The notes under the pieces: model-generated
Databases searched by the model: none
Told to the model about the DNA's origin: nothing
What the model saw: the letters and a program-made list of their open reading frames with translations, nothing else
NCBI GenBank assembly: GCA_003451975.1
Contig: DMIX01000314.1
Location: forward strand, 1 to 11,876
Reading direction: 5' to 3'
DNA from: Propionibacteriaceae bacterium
GTDB lineage: Bacteria > Actinomycetota > Actinomycetes > Propionibacteriales > Propionibacteriaceae
Length of the DNA stretch: 11,876 nt
Program-made: the position numbers and the translations under genes
Part shown: positions 1 to 5,612 of the stretch, piece by piece
Position numbering within the stretch: the stretch's first letter is position 1
Layout: every line of letters starts with the position of its first letter

Positions 1-74
1 GGTCTGCGCCGTGTGTGGCGCGACGCTGAGGCACCGGCGTCCACGCATTCGGACTGATCCGTCCCGGCGGGTAG

Positions 75-102
75 CCGGTCTCGCGTGAGCGGGGGAGACC
101 GG
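75..102 (+). terminator. Possible stem-loop terminator of the upstream gene
   Basis: A perfect 8-bp inverted repeat (CCGGTCTC at 75-82, GAGACCGG at 95-102) encloses a 12-nt loop. An alternative pairing uses GTCCCGG at 61-67 with CCGGGAC at 99-105. There is no T-tract, so this is a GC-rich hairpin without the other half of a classical intrinsic terminator. Its place after two possible upstream stop codons is consistent with termination. Confidence 0.3.
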
Positions 103-140
103 GACGCCGAGGGGCTTCTCGTTGATCGGGGGTCTCTCGG

Positions 141-169
141 TTGACGCAGCTAGCTTGTATTGCAAGGAT
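141..169 (+). promoter_or_regulatory. Candidate sigma-70-type promoter for the ABC operon
   Basis: TTGACG at 141-146 matches a -35 box well. It is followed by a 17-nt spacer and a weak -10 candidate, AAGGAT, at 164-169, leaving a leader of about 50 nt before the ATG at 226. The -10 box is poor, so the call rests mainly on the -35 box, the spacing and the position. Confidence 0.3.
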
Positions 170-182
170 GTAGGTGATGCAA
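160..182. promoter_or_regulatory. Operator-like inverted repeat upstream of the ABC operon
   Basis: TTGCA at 160-164 and TGCAA at 178-182 form an inverted repeat with a 13-nt spacer. It overlaps and follows the candidate -10 box, where a repressor would block initiation. ABC-2 operons of this kind are often controlled by GntR/YtrA-type or MarR-type regulators, but no regulator gene is visible here. The arms are short and chance occurrence is possible. Confidence 0.25.
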
Positions 183-225
183 ACATCTCGCGTTTCGACG
201 CTGTCGTCGAACGAAAGGAACCTCG

Positions 226-1161
226 ATGACCCATCCGACCGTCAGCGCCGATCGGCTCACGAAGCGCTTCGGTGACCGCGAAGCCGTCTCGGCGCTGTCG
301 TTCAGCGTCAGTCGTGGGCGAGCGTTCGGATTGCTCGGCCCCAATGGCTCGGGCAAGACCACCACGATCCGGCTGCTCAACGGCCTGCTCACTCCAGACG
401 ACGGCGCGGTTGCCCTGTTCGGGGAGCCGGTGACGGCGCGCAATGCCGACGCGCTGCGTCAACGCATCGGAGTGCAGACCGACACGAACCTGTACGAGAC
501 GCTGTCGGCGCGGGAGAACCTGCACATCTGGGGAGCGCTGTACGGCCTCGGACGGGGTGCGCTGGATGGGCGCATCGATGAAGTGCTGGAAACCTTCGGG
601 CTCAGCGAGCGTGCAGATTCGCTGGCCGGAGAGTTCAGCAAAGGGATGCGGCAGAAGCTCGCCATCGGACGCGCGATCATCCACGAGCCCGAGCTGTTGT
701 TCCTGGACGAACCGACCGCCGGGCTGGACCCCGAAGCCGCGGCCGAACTCATCAGCTATCTCAAGCAGATGATTCAGGTCTCGAACACCACCGTCGTGAT
801 CTCGACCCATCAGCTCGCCGGCTTGGAATCGCTGTGTGACGACATCGGCATCATCAAGCAGGGTCACCTGTTGGCGGCAGGCCCTGTCGACGAACTGCTG
901 CAGCAGCAGTGGCCCGGAAATCGCTACTCGGTGAGCGTCGACGGCGGTCAGGGGGAGGCTCGTCGGATCGCGGCCTCGCTGGCAACTGTCGAAGGTGTGG
1001 CTGAGGATGGGTTCACCTTCGGGGCTGACGATGACTCCACCGTCTCTGAAGTCGTCGCGGCACTCGTCGGCGCAGGCGTGGGCGTGCGCGCGGTGATTCC
1101 GCTGCATCCGACCATCGAAGACTTCTACTTCACCACGCTCGACAAGGAGGTCGCCGCATGA
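226..1161 (+). CDS. ABC transporter ATP-binding protein (ABC-2 type exporter, NatA-like)
   Basis: This is a 311-residue cytoplasmic ATPase that should power the permease encoded directly downstream. The nucleotide-binding domain fills about residues 5-235. Walker A is GPNGSGKTT at 38-46, the Q-loop Gln is near 84, the signature is FSKGMRQK at 137-144 (SKG in place of SGG, usual in this branch), Walker B is LLFLDEPT at 157-164, and the H-loop His is 195. The remaining ~75 residues form the C-terminal extension typical of drug, sodium or lantibiotic-type ATPases. The ATG at 226 has an AAAGGA ribosome site at 214-219. The stop overlaps the start of the permease (ATGA at 1158-1161), so translation is probably coupled. 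The family is certain; the substrate cannot be read from the sequence. Confidence 0.93.
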   Translation: MTHPTVSADRLTKRFGDREAVSALSFSVSRGRAFGLLGPNGSGKTTTIRLLNGLLTPDDGAVALFGEPVTARNADALRQRIGVQTDTNLYETLSARENLHIWGALYGLGRGALDGRIDEVLETFGLSERADSLAGEFSKGMRQKLAIGRAIIHEPELLFLDEPTAGLDPEAAAELISYLKQMIQVSNTTVVISTHQLAGLESLCDDIGIIKQGHLLAAGPVDELLQQQWPGNRYSVSVDGGQGEARRIAASLATVEGVAEDGFTFGADDDSTVSEVVAALVGAGVGVRAVIPLHPTIEDFYFTTLDKEVAA

Positions 1162-2015
1162 CCACCCAGACTCCGACCCGGCCCGGTGTCGGACGCCGCA
1201 GCCCGATCGGCTGGCAGCGCGTCGCGGCCGTGATGCGCAAAGACTGGCTGGAGGTTGTCCGCAACAAGCAACTGCTCTCCTCGCTGGTGGCGGTGCCGGT
1301 GGTCTTCGCGGTGGTGTTTCCGGTGGCGATCATCCTGCTTGGCGGCTCCGGCATTCTCACCTCGACAATCGCTGGACTGCAGGGTTTCCTCGATCACTTC
1401 CCCGCGGGCGTCGTCCCCTCCGACTACACCACCGAGCAGTTGGTTGTGTATGCGGTGATCGTGTACTTCTTCGCGCCGTTCTTCCTTCTCATCCCGGTCA
1501 TGACGGCATCGATCACCGCCTCGTCCAGCCTCGTCGGCGAGAAGGAACGCCGCCCCATCGAGGGCCTGCTCTACACGCCGCTGTCTAACCGCGAACTCGT
1601 GCTCGCCAAGGTGCTCGGCTCAGTGATACCGGCGGTCGTGCTGACTTGGGCGTCCATCGTGATCTACACAGTGCTCGTGGGCGTGCTCGGCGCCCCGATG
1701 ATGGGCGGCATCTTCTTCCCGACCTGGACCTGGGCCGTGCTCATCGTGCTGCTCGTGCCGCTGGTCAGCGTCCTCGCCACCAGCCTGATCGTCGCCGTAT
1801 CGGGCCGTTCGACCACGATGCAGGGCGCACAAGGCACCTCGATGTTCGTGGTCTTCCCGGTGATTGCCCTCGTCATCGGTCAGGCGACCGGGGTCATGCT
1901 CTTCAACGTCGTCGTTGCGCTCGTTGTGGCCGTGGTGCTCGCCGTCCTCGACATTCTCGCCTTTGTGCTCGTCGTAGCGAAGTTCCAGCGGGAGCAGATC
2001 GTTACGAAGCTTTGA
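1158..2015 (+). CDS. ABC-2 type transporter permease
   Basis: This 285-residue membrane protein is the partner of the ATPase before it. A short cytoplasmic N-terminus ends in a KDWLEVVRNKQ-type amphipathic segment near residues 28-38, as in NatB/ABC-2 permeases. About six hydrophobic segments follow, roughly at 40-62, 97-122, 150-175, 190-213, 225-247 and 250-275. Between the second and third lies GEKERRPIEGLLYTPLS, the conserved cytoplasmic coupling motif of this permease group. A strong AAGGAGG ribosome site at 1144-1150 sits inside the end of the ATPase gene and supports the ATG at 1158. A single ATPase and single permease suggest a homodimeric exporter. Its cargo (drug, ion, lipid or peptide) is unknown. 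Confidence 0.9.
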   Translation: MTTQTPTRPGVGRRSPIGWQRVAAVMRKDWLEVVRNKQLLSSLVAVPVVFAVVFPVAIILLGGSGILTSTIAGLQGFLDHFPAGVVPSDYTTEQLVVYAVIVYFFAPFFLLIPVMTASITASSSLVGEKERRPIEGLLYTPLSNRELVLAKVLGSVIPAVVLTWASIVIYTVLVGVLGAPMMGGIFFPTWTWAVLIVLLVPLVSVLATSLIVAVSGRSTTMQGAQGTSMFVVFPVIALVIGQATGVMLFNVVVALVVAVVLAVLDILAFVLVVAKFQREQIVTKL

Positions 2016-2187
2016 GTGGTGGTCGGCAAAGCCATCGCTCGACCCAGTTCTGATTTGGATTGAAACGTGCCGTGAATTCCTTGAGCCTCGCTGGTGTTAC
2101 GAACTTATCCACAGTCTTGGTGTCGCCACCTTGTGCGTAGGTGTCGGTGTTCATACCGTCGGAGTCGTCACCGACGAAAGGGATTCT
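2016..2187. other. Intergenic region between the ABC operon and the peptidase gene
   Basis: This 172-bp spacer looks less GC-rich than the flanking genes by eye. A 6-bp inverted repeat overlaps the permease stop (GCTTTG at 2009-2014, CAAAGC at 2027-2032) and could be a weak terminator stem, but no T-tract follows. No convincing promoter boxes were found for the next gene. Confidence 0.4.
2176..2183 (+). promoter_or_regulatory. Ribosome binding site that fixes the start of the peptidase gene
   Basis: GAAAGGGA lies 4 nt before the ATG at 2188. The upstream in-frame ATG at 2131 has no such site and would add 19 residues in front of an otherwise well-formed signal peptide. The start at 2188 is therefore preferred. 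Confidence 0.7.
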
Positions 2188-2871
2188 ATGTCCATCTGGC
2201 TCAGAAATATCGTGCTGGGTGGCCTGAGTGTCGCAATCTGCTTCAGTGCTGGTGCGTCGCTTGCCTACGCGGCTCCGCCCGGGAGTCCTCATGGGTTGAA
2301 GGGCTCGAAAGTGGTGAGCACAGAGGCGCACAAACTGCGGCAGACGCGTGAGCTTGCCGGCTTCGCTCCGCTCGCGGTGCAGGGCGGGAAAACTCTGAAG
2401 GTCCGCGTGCAGAAGCAGTCCACGGACTACTACTGTGCACCGGCATCGGGTCGCGTAGCGCTGTCCGCACTGAGGTCCAAGCTTCCGCGTCAGTCGACAA
2501 TCGCTCGGAAGATGGGGACGACTCCGAACGGCACGTCCATCAACAGAATCGCGCCCGGATTGAATGCGTTTCAATCGAAGAACCCGTACGTTACGGCACG
2601 CGGTCTGAGTCTGGAGCAGTTCCGCAAGCGTATTGTGTGGGGTATTGGCACGTACAAGGCCCCATCAATCAACGTCGTCCAGATGGGGCGATTGCCGTGG
2701 TATATGAACCAGGGGTTATCGGGAAGACATGCGCTCGCGACATACGGCTACTACAAAGCAGTAAAGAGGTGGCAAATGAAGATGTATGACCCGTGGGACG
2801 GTGAGCGTCACGAGAATGCTGATTCCGGACGAATCTACGATGCCTCGCTCGATCACGCGATCATATGGTGA
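2188..2871 (+). CDS. Secreted C39-like (papain-fold) cysteine peptidase
   Basis: The product has 227 residues. Residues 1-28 form a Sec signal peptide (Arg at 6, hydrophobic core 8-25, likely cleavage after AYA at 26-28). The mature part resembles the Peptidase_C39_2 group of secreted actinobacterial proteins. The likely catalytic Cys is Cys83 in DYYCAPAS, with Gln76 or Gln78 as oxyanion-hole candidates. The likely catalytic His is His181 in SGRHALATYGYYK and the Asp is Asp201 in MYDPW. The block from about 99 to 125 (PRQSTIARKMGTTPNGTS) matches the conserved segment after the active-site Cys in this group. The gene overlaps the following lipoprotein gene by a few bases. The fold and secretion are well supported; the substrate is unknown, and a structural rather than proteolytic role cannot be excluded. 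Confidence 0.75.
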   Translation: MSIWLRNIVLGGLSVAICFSAGASLAYAAPPGSPHGLKGSKVVSTEAHKLRQTRELAGFAPLAVQGGKTLKVRVQKQSTDYYCAPASGRVALSALRSKLPRQSTIARKMGTTPNGTSINRIAPGLNAFQSKNPYVTARGLSLEQFRKRIVWGIGTYKAPSINVVQMGRLPWYMNQGLSGRHALATYGYYKAVKRWQMKMYDPWDGERHENADSGRIYDASLDHAIIW

Positions 2872-4013
2872 CGGTTCGAACGCTGGCGTTCGCCGGTGCA
2901 GCGGTGCTCTCGACGGTTCTCCTAACGTCATGCGGGGGTGGCCCGACCGGTGTCGGTGGGGAAGCTCCGGAGAGTGGTCGTCCGGTTGAGGTATCGGCGA
3001 GCGCGTTTCCGCTCCCGCCAGGGCTTGATGTCCATCATGTGTGGGCATTGCCGACCTCGGTGAGCGCGAGTTCTTACGGCGCGACCGCGTCGAAGGACTT
3101 CGCCTTCCTTGGCCTAGCTCGCCCGGGCGAGGGTGGCGTCGATGCGGAGGTCACTTCCGACGAGCAGACCTCCTATGCCGCGATGAATCTGACGACGGGC
3201 GAGATCGTGACGTTTCCGGCGGTTGAGGTAGGACGGTATTCGCGCCTCGGGGTGGCGGTCGATGCTGGAACCGATACCTACCTCATTCATCGCGAGGAGC
3301 AGGCGCGGCCACCAGATGAGTGCCCGCAATCGCCGCAGTATTGCTGGACCTGGAGCCTCTATGCCCAGCGACTTCCGGACGGCGAAGTCACCCAGATTGC
3401 CACGGCTCGGCAGCCGGGCCCGCAGTTCACTATGCCGCGTCCCATCGCTTTCGAAGGTGGCGCGGTTTGGTTGACTGACGGGGCGACCTCCGGTGAGTTC
3501 GACCTTTCGAAGTGGACCCCAACGAACTCCAGCACGGTGCTCGCGCGAGACATTCCTTGGGGTGAGGTCAGCGCGGAGGCAGGTGTCGCCTGGGTTGGGG
3601 TGGACGGCGACGAATCGGCTCGAGGCCAACTGTGGTCTGTCGATCTTGGGACCGGGGCGCTCGTTCGGCGCAACCTGCCCGTTGGTGCGACCAACGCAGT
3701 GGTCGTCGACGAACGCGTTCAGTACGTCCTACGAGGCGATGGTGAGCCTCCGATGTCGGTGGTGTCTGCGCCAGTCCGGACGCCAGCGAAGGCATCGGTG
3801 CTCGCTTCAGGGCTGAGTGATGTCTACGTCCTGGTTGCGCTATCGCCAACTCAAGCCGTGATTTCTGATCCGTCCGGCGGGTACTGGCTGACCGGCGATG
3901 AGGGCGGCGGTCTGTCTGGAGTTCCGCAACTGTGGGGGGTGCATCGCTCGAATGGGAAGTTGGCGTTCTTCATCCGGGATGGAGCTAGCCGGGTGCTGGT
4001 GGTCGCAGAGTGA
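2865..4013 (+). CDS. Secreted lipoprotein of unknown function, propeller-like
   Basis: The product has 382 residues. A lipoprotein signal peptide is clear: Arg5, a hydrophobic stretch at 7-20, and the lipobox LTSC with Cys23 as the lipid attachment site, followed by a Gly-rich linker. The rest has repeated short beta-strand-like stretches with aromatic and Gly-containing turns (for example AVWLTDGA, VAWVGVDG, QLWSVDLG, VQYVLRGD), suggesting a beta-propeller, but no named domain is recognised. The start is either the ATG at 2865 or the GTG at 2868. Both overlap the TGA of the peptidase gene (2869-2871), so translation is probably coupled and the two proteins likely work together outside the membrane. 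A CPQSPQYC-type segment near residues 153-160 could form a disulfide. Confidence 0.7.
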   Translation: MVTVRTLAFAGAAVLSTVLLTSCGGGPTGVGGEAPESGRPVEVSASAFPLPPGLDVHHVWALPTSVSASSYGATASKDFAFLGLARPGEGGVDAEVTSDEQTSYAAMNLTTGEIVTFPAVEVGRYSRLGVAVDAGTDTYLIHREEQARPPDECPQSPQYCWTWSLYAQRLPDGEVTQIATARQPGPQFTMPRPIAFEGGAVWLTDGATSGEFDLSKWTPTNSSTVLARDIPWGEVSAEAGVAWVGVDGDESARGQLWSVDLGTGALVRRNLPVGATNAVVVDERVQYVLRGDGEPPMSVVSAPVRTPAKASVLASGLSDVYVLVALSPTQAVISDPSGGYWLTGDEGGGLSGVPQLWGVHRSNGKLAFFIRDGASRVLVVAE

Positions 4014-4184
4014 TGTCGGGCTAACCCTTGTGGTTGCTGGCGTTTGAGGCGCTCGCTCAACCACGCCAACTGACGGGCTGGCCTTGGGGCTCGCGATCGG
4101 TCCAATGGGATCAACTCAGAATTCCGCTCACCGCGATTGTGGACGGCACCGTCACCTTCGATTCCATCCAGACGGAGGCTGCCG
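4014..4184. other. Spacer between the lipoprotein gene and the tRNA-end repeat
   Basis: No gene is supported here. An imperfect hairpin lies at 4038-4068: TGGCG with CGCCA outside and TTGAG with CTCAA inside, around a 7-nt loop. It could end the peptidase/lipoprotein transcript, although it has no T-tract. Short open frames on both strands resemble no family I recognise. Confidence 0.35.
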
Positions 4185-4217
4185 ATGTGCCGACTCGTCA
4201 AAAGGTGGAGCTAAGGG
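4185..4217 (+). repeat. Left copy of the tRNA-Ala 3'-end direct repeat (att-like)
   Basis: These 33 bp match 5492-5524 at 31 of 33 positions, and 4198-4217 is a perfect 20-bp match. Read on the minus strand it holds the last 12 nt of tRNA-Ala, then CC, TTTT and a GAGTCGG-containing tail. It is a tRNA 3' fragment with no tRNA attached, the usual mark of the distal end of an insertion at a tRNA gene. The part outside the tRNA (4185-4200) resembles the right end of the IS. Confidence 0.8.
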
Positions 4218-4289
4218 TGTCTGGGTTCACGACATAGGTCTCTAGTGATAGGTCTCTGGTGAGTCGGGACATAGGTCACAGTCGGGTGC

Positions 4290-4679
4290 ATGTCGAAGCA
4301 TCGGGTTGTGGTGTTGAAGATCGTGGCCGGGCAGCTCAGCGTGAGCGAGGCGGCGGCGGCCTATGGGGTGTCGCGCCGGCATGTTCACCGGCTGTTGGCC
4401 AGGTACCGGGCAGAGGGCTTGGCCGGGCTAGAACCGCGCTCACGAAGACCGAGATCGAACCCGGCCACGACCAGCGAAGAGGTCCGGGCACGGATCGTCG
4501 AGTTGCGCTTGGCCCTGACCGCGTCGGGGTTGGATGCAGGCCCGGCCAAAATCGGTTGGCATCTGGAACAAGAACAGGTCCGACCCCCGGCGATCTCGAC
4601 GATCCGCCGAATACTGCACGCTGCCGGGCTGGTCACCGCCCAACCCCGCAAACGACCCAAGACTTCCTATGTTCGGTTC
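4290..4679 (+). pseudogene. IS481-family transposase, N-terminal fragment
   Basis: About 130 residues match the start of actinobacterial IS481 transposases from memory of the family: a MSKHRVVVLKIVAGQLSVSE opening, a helix-turn-helix at about residues 18-45 (EAAAAYGVSRRHVHRLLARY), the EPRSRRPRSNP linker, and the second helical domain ending in STIRRILHAAGLV and RKRPKTSYVRF. Family members then continue into the DDE domain (typically W-x-x-DFT followed by DDHSR). Here the match stops near 4679 and the frame runs on antisense to the neighbouring gene until a stop at about 4763. The DNA-binding part is intact and could still bind IS ends, but no catalysis is possible. Confidence 0.85.
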
Positions 4680-4681
4680 GG

Positions 4682-5269
4682 TCAGAAAGGAATTGGCTGG
4701 GTGATCGCCAGCCATGCCAAGATCGCGCCGTTGACCACAACGGTTACCCAGAACACCACCTGAAATGATTGCTTGCGCGTCTTGTGGCGATACACCTGCT
4801 GAGCGAGGAGCGCACCAGGCCAGCCGCCCAACAGCGACACCAAGTGAAGCGTGGATTCGCTGATACGCCACGCCCCACGAGTCGCGGCGGACTTGTCGGC
4901 CCTGTACAGCAGGAACACCGCCACGCTCGCCAGCCCCGAGAGCGTGATGGCTGCGCCGGGGAGCAGCCTGAGCACGGTCAAGACGCCGAGCACGGCGTAG
5001 AACACGACCCCGACGATGGCCGCTGCCCACACCCCACCCCCGATCGAGGTTCGGCGTTCTGATGCGCGATATTGCACGTGTAAAGCGCGCGGCCGGTTCT
5101 GACCGTCCCGCCCTGGCTGGAAAGTCACAACGTCGCCGACCACCGGACGGGGCGCGCCTTGAGGCAGTTCTCTGATGTGCAGGAAGAACTGCGATCCGCC
5201 AGCAGCGGAGGTCACGAAGCCGAAGCCGCGAGCATCTTCCCACCGCGTAACCACGCCTTCTTGCCGCAT
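4682..5269 (-). CDS. Cold-shock domain / DUF1294 integral membrane protein
   Basis: The product has 195 residues. Residues 1-65 form a cold-shock (OB-fold) domain with RNP1-like GFGFV at 16-20 and RNP2-like FFLHI at 28-32, so nucleic-acid binding is plausible. Two or three transmembrane segments lie at about 77-97 and 101-120. The DUF1294 block follows: YRADKSAA, WRISE, LHLVSLLGGWPGALLAQQ and RHKTRKQSF, ending in a last hydrophobic segment (about 170-190). This CSD plus DUF1294 arrangement is known in bacteria, but its role is not established. ATG at 5269-5267 has GGAG 6 nt upstream (5279-5276) and is preferred over the TTG codon just before it. The gene sits antisense inside the IS481 remnant, its stop only a few bases from the end of the transposase match. 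It appears intact. Confidence 0.85.
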   Translation of the reverse strand: MRQEGVVTRWEDARGFGFVTSAAGGSQFFLHIRELPQGAPRPVVGDVVTFQPGRDGQNRPRALHVQYRASERRTSIGGGVWAAAIVGVVFYAVLGVLTVLRLLPGAAITLSGLASVAVFLLYRADKSAATRGAWRISESTLHLVSLLGGWPGALLAQQVYRHKTRKQSFQVVFWVTVVVNGAILAWLAITQPIPF

Positions 5270-5344
5270 CAAGCGCTCCGTTCCACAAGGCTGTTCCGTC
5301 CGAGCCTAAGTGAAGTGGCCCCACCGACTCGATAACTCGACTGC

Positions 5345-5463
5345 AGAGGCCCGATGGCATCACCGGCGAAATCCTGGCCACCCACACCATCAACCCCGAC
5401 CGCAACTACTGGCCAAACACGCAAAAGGCCCCTGGCCGATGGCCAGGGACCCTTCAACACTGA
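5345..5463 (+). pseudogene. IS481-family transposase, C-terminal fragment
   Basis: The frame through 5353-5463 encodes DGITGEILATHTINPDRNYW followed by a PGRWPGT-containing tail and a TGA at 5461-5463. The TGE-x-L, INPDRNYW and PGRWPG signatures are characteristic of the extreme C-terminus of the same IS481 subgroup as the N-terminal fragment. Similarity fades upstream of about 5345, which marks the right junction with the passenger segment. Together the two fragments cover roughly 165 residues. From memory, full-length members have close to 390, so about 220 central residues are missing. Confidence 0.8.
5423..5451 (-). terminator. Intrinsic terminator reading leftward, downstream of tRNA-Ala
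   Basis: On the minus strand GGTCCCTGGCC (5451-5441) pairs with GGCCAGGGGCC (5437-5427) around a 3-nt loop, with one G-T pair, and is followed by TTTT (5426-5423). This 11-bp stem with a T-run is the best terminator in the window. It lies inside the transposase tail coding region, 61 nt past the 3' end of tRNA-Ala. It would stop tRNA transcription before it enters the IS and the passenger gene. Confidence 0.7.
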
Positions 5464-5491
5464 GACCTATGTCTCGACTCATCTGAGACAC

Positions 5492-5524
5492 ATGTCCCGA
5501 CTCATCAAAAGGTGGAGCTAAGGG
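5492..5524 (+). repeat. Right copy of the tRNA-Ala direct repeat (att-like)
   Basis: This copy matches 4185-4217 at 31 of 33 positions and overlaps the 3' end of the functional tRNA-Ala gene (5513-5524). The part outside the tRNA, about 5492-5504, is the terminal motif of the IS right end. Recombination between the two copies would delete 1307 bp and leave the tRNA gene whole. Confidence 0.8.
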
Positions 5525-5585
5525 GATTCGAACCCCTGACCTCTTCCATGCCATGGAAGCGCGCTACCAACTGCGCCATAGCCCC
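5513..5585 (-). tRNA. tRNA-Ala (anticodon GGC)
   Basis: The 73-nt gene folds into a full cloverleaf. The acceptor stem is GGGGCTA/TAGCTCC with a G3-T70 wobble, the main identity element of tRNA-Ala. The D-arm has GCGC stems around AGTTGGTA. The anticodon stem CTTCC/GGAAG encloses loop ATGGCAT with anticodon GGC. The T-arm is AGGGG-TTCGAAT-CCCCT and the discriminator base is A73. The terminal CCA is not fully encoded: CC is followed by TTTT. The gene starts 27 nt after the stop of the PAP2 gene on the same strand. Its 3' end is the repeated sequence at the mobile element. Confidence 0.97.
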
Positions 5586-5612
5586 ATCGTCCTTCAAGGA
5601 CGCGGGATGACT

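Larger units (their letters stand above)
1..225. other. Region upstream of the ABC operon; possible tail of an upstream gene
   Basis: No complete gene is seen here. Two forward frames are open from the window edge. One closes at a TGA at 55-57. The other closes at a TGA at 86-88 and contains a Cys-x-x-Cys-Gly cluster near its start, as in zinc ribbons, but no second Cys pair follows. Either could be the end of an upstream gene and neither can be named. Positions 89-225 are leader and regulatory DNA for the ABC operon. Confidence 0.3.
4218..5504 (+). mobile_element. IS481-family element with its core replaced by a passenger gene
   Basis: About 1.29 kb lies between the two direct repeats. At the left end, 4231-4279 holds three degenerate copies of a GACATAGGTCTC-like motif. 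At the right end, 5462-5505 holds two copies of the same motif inverted. GTGAGTCGGGACATAGGTC at 4259-4277 matches the reverse complement of 5464-5482 at 17 of 19 positions. Inside are the N-terminal third and the C-terminal tail of an IS481-type transposase in the plus direction. The central stretch, which should carry the DDE catalytic domain, is absent and a complete CSD/DUF1294 gene sits there in the minus direction. The exact IS boundaries are uncertain. The element cannot move by itself but could be moved by a related transposase, or lost by recombination between the flanking repeats. Confidence 0.75.

Noticed and set aside
2131..2187. Upstream ATG start for the peptidase
   Set aside because: It adds 19 residues before a normal signal peptide and lacks a ribosome site; the ATG at 2188 has GAAAGGGA at the right distance.
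2002..2574. A 190-codon minus-strand frame reaching into the 2016-2187 spacer
   Set aside because: Its end in the spacer looks protein-like, but most of it is antisense to the peptidase gene and no family was recognised; it is possibly a decayed fragment at best.
4028..4237. A 69-codon plus-strand frame after the lipoprotein gene
   Set aside because: It runs through the tRNA-end repeat into the IS left end, has no ribosome site and resembles no family.
4440..5405. A 321-codon minus-strand frame across the IS and passenger gene
   Set aside because: It overlaps the CSD/DUF1294 gene in another frame and has no family resemblance; the overlapped gene has clear domains and a ribosome site.
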